A stretch of DNA of 64,000 nt from Streptomyces lasiicapitis (GTDB taxonomy: Bacteria; Actinomycetota; Actinomycetes; Streptomycetales; Streptomycetaceae). This document shows, piece after piece, positions 61,930 through 64,000 of this stretch. The position numbers and the translations under genes were made by a program. The notes below the pieces were generated by a model that was given only the letters and a program-made list of their open reading frames with translations, searched no databases and was not told where the DNA came from. The stretch covers positions 364,235 through 428,234 of the forward strand of contig NZ_BMNG01000001.1 of assembly GCF_014646335.1 (NCBI RefSeq). Reading direction: 5' to 3'. Every line of letters starts with the position of its first letter. Position 1 is the stretch's first letter.

Positions 61930-62598
61930 TCAGTCCTCCAGCTTCTTGCGGAGATAACCGCGCAGGTCACGGACGAGCTTGCCGCGCTTGGGGCGCGCCT
62001 TGATGTCGCCGAAGGCGGCGAATCCCTCGACCTGGACCACCGGGGCGTCCTTGTCCTCGGCGTCGAGTCTGTCCACTTCGACGGAGCCGAAGATGCCCGC
62101 GCCGCGGCCGCGCAGCGAGACGTTCTCCGGGACGCGGATCTTTACGTCCCCGAAGAGCGCGAAGCCCTTGATCACGACCTTCTGGTGCTCGAAGACGGCC
62201 TCGCTGAGGTCGATCACCACGTCGCCGAAGACGGCGAACGCGTGCGTGCGGCGGGCCACGCGCCAGCGGCCCTTGCGGACCACGTCGCCGAAGATCGCGT
62301 GCAGCGTCTCGTCGGGCGCCTCGGGGCCCTCGTCGCGCTCGGCGGGGGCGGGGGCCTTCTCGAACGAGGGGCTCTTGCCGCCGGGGGCGGGCAGGTCCTC
62401 GACGAACGGCTCCAGCTCGGCGACGGTCTTGGCGTTGTAGACCCCGTCGATCCGCTCGCCGTGCTCCACCGGGTCTAGCCGGCCCGTGGCGAGCGCGTCC
62501 GCAAGGATGTCGGCGGCGCGGTCTCGGTCGGCGTCCGAGGCACGGAGCCGTGCGGGCGCCTTGGCGGAAGGTGTCTGGCAACGCTTCTCTAGGTCCAC
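61930..62598 (-). CDS. DUF1707 / LiaF-like cell-envelope response protein
   Basis: This 222-residue soluble protein has an N-terminal DUF1707 (SHOCT-like) domain: [52 protein letters not shown] Pro/Glu linker and a right-handed beta-helix-like C-terminal half follow, with repeated FGDV/FGD units ([50 protein letters not shown]). That half resembles the C-terminal domain of LiaF, the cell-wall antibiotic response protein. No membrane helix is seen. The GTG start has a TACGCT box 6 nt upstream, so it is probably leaderless. It lies upstream of the wbl gene on the same strand. Confidence 0.85.
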   Translation of the reverse strand: MDLEKRCQTPSAKAPARLRASDADRDRAADILADALATGRLDPVEHGERIDGVYNAKTVAELEPFVEDLPAPGGKSPSFEKAPAPAERDEGPEAPDETLHAIFGDVVRKGRWRVARRTHAFAVFGDVVIDLSEAVFEHQKVVIKGFALFGDVKIRVPENVSLRGRGAGIFGSVEVDRLDAEDKDAPVVQVEGFAAFGDIKARPKRGKLVRDLRGYLRKKLED

Positions 62599-62604
62599 GC
62601 CAGC

Positions 62605-62610
62605 AGCGTA
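62605..62610 (-). promoter_or_regulatory. -10 box for leaderless DUF1707 gene
   Basis: TACGCT lies 6 nt before the GTG at 62598. Confidence 0.55.
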
Positions 62611-62744
62611 CCCAAACGCGATAGATCGCGACTAGCCCCCGAGGCGGGCGGGTCCCGGGCGCGAGGGGGCGGTCGCGACCGGCGCGGGCGTGGGCCGCGG
62701 GCAACTGAGCCTTACCTCACAAGAAGGGCGCCCCGGGCGCGTTC

Positions 62745-62750
62745 TACGCT
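62745..62750 (+). promoter_or_regulatory. possible fumarase -10 box
   Basis: TACGCT would place the mRNA start near 62757, giving a ~52-nt leader to the ATG at 62809. No clear -35 is visible. Confidence 0.3.
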
Positions 62751-62808
62751 GGTCGGGCACCGCCAATGGAGGCGGCGCCGCTGTCTGCCGAGTGAGGAAT
62801 TGGGCGTC

Positions 62809-64000
<1,192 letters not shown>

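Overview
The window is a high-GC actinobacterial chromosome segment and almost certainly comes from Streptomyces. GTG and TTG starts are frequent. It carries a mycothiol gene (mshB), a BldK-type oligopeptide importer, a WhiB-like protein, a polyphosphate glucokinase, an NCS1 permease and Uma2-family proteins. The order mshB, S9 peptidase, two Opp operons, typA, peptide-binding lipoprotein, sdhCAB recalls one conserved block of Streptomyces chromosomes. The order ychF, DUF6542-like, ppgK, ispH, xseAB, glpX, wbl gene, fumarase recalls another. No prophage, insertion sequence, CRISPR array, rRNA or tRNA gene was recognised.

Layout: (1) 0-4.2 kb, minus strand: a YoaR-like wall-binding membrane protein, a small membrane protein translationally coupled to mshB, and a two-helix micro-protein. 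(2) 4.4-6.6 kb: an S9 prolyl-oligopeptidase-type peptidase. (3) 6.9-12.6 kb and 15.0-20.8 kb, minus strand: two complete paralogous five-gene oligopeptide ABC importers, the second being the likely bldK locus. Between them lie a frameshifted small membrane gene, a Uma2 protein and an O-methyltransferase. (4) 21.3-25.8 kb, minus strand: typA and a third, orphan peptide-binding lipoprotein with a large low-complexity insert. (5) 26.2-30.2 kb, plus strand: a succinate dehydrogenase operon of the actinobacterial Sdh1 type. (6) 30.2-34.5 kb: a secreted lipase-like hydrolase, a TPM-domain membrane protein and PspA. (7) 34.6-40.9 kb, minus strand: a PAS-PAS-GAF-PP2C-ATPase signalling phosphatase, a stand-alone RsbW-like kinase, a NUDIX hydrolase, a SPOR-like micro-protein and an NCS1 permease with a cysteine-rich tail. 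(8) 41.2-48.1 kb: a GntR/UTRA regulator, a serpin, a secreted subtilisin convergent with the serpin, and a GH65 glycosidase. (9) 48.2-51.5 kb: a MarR regulator divergent from a nitroreductase-family reductase, then an MFS exporter and a second Uma2 protein. (10) 51.6-64 kb: housekeeping genes, namely ychF, a DUF6542-like membrane protein, ppgK, ispH, an APC permease, xseAB, a paralogue of the nitroreductase, a DUF4245-like protein, glpX, a WhiB-like protein, a DUF1707/LiaF-like protein and a class I fumarase cut by the window edge.

How the parts work together: the S9 peptidase, two Opp systems and the orphan binding protein make a dense peptide-handling region; in S. coelicolor bldK imports a signalling oligopeptide needed for aerial growth. 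sdhCAB, fumarase, glpX and ppgK are central carbon metabolism; mshB is redox-buffer biosynthesis. The TPM protein, PspA, the DUF1707 protein and the SpoIIE-type phosphatase with its kinase are envelope- or stress-sensing candidates.

The most striking general pattern is that at least thirteen genes have a TANNNT box exactly 6-7 nt before the start codon and no ribosome-binding site, the signature of leaderless transcription. This corrects several start codons. Several strong intergenic stem-loops and a dispersed 178-bp non-coding element with inverted ends were also found. I did not find a convincing new multi-gene system. The best leads are the serpin/subtilisin pair, the cysteine-tailed permease, the MarR operator region and the insert-bearing orphan binding protein.
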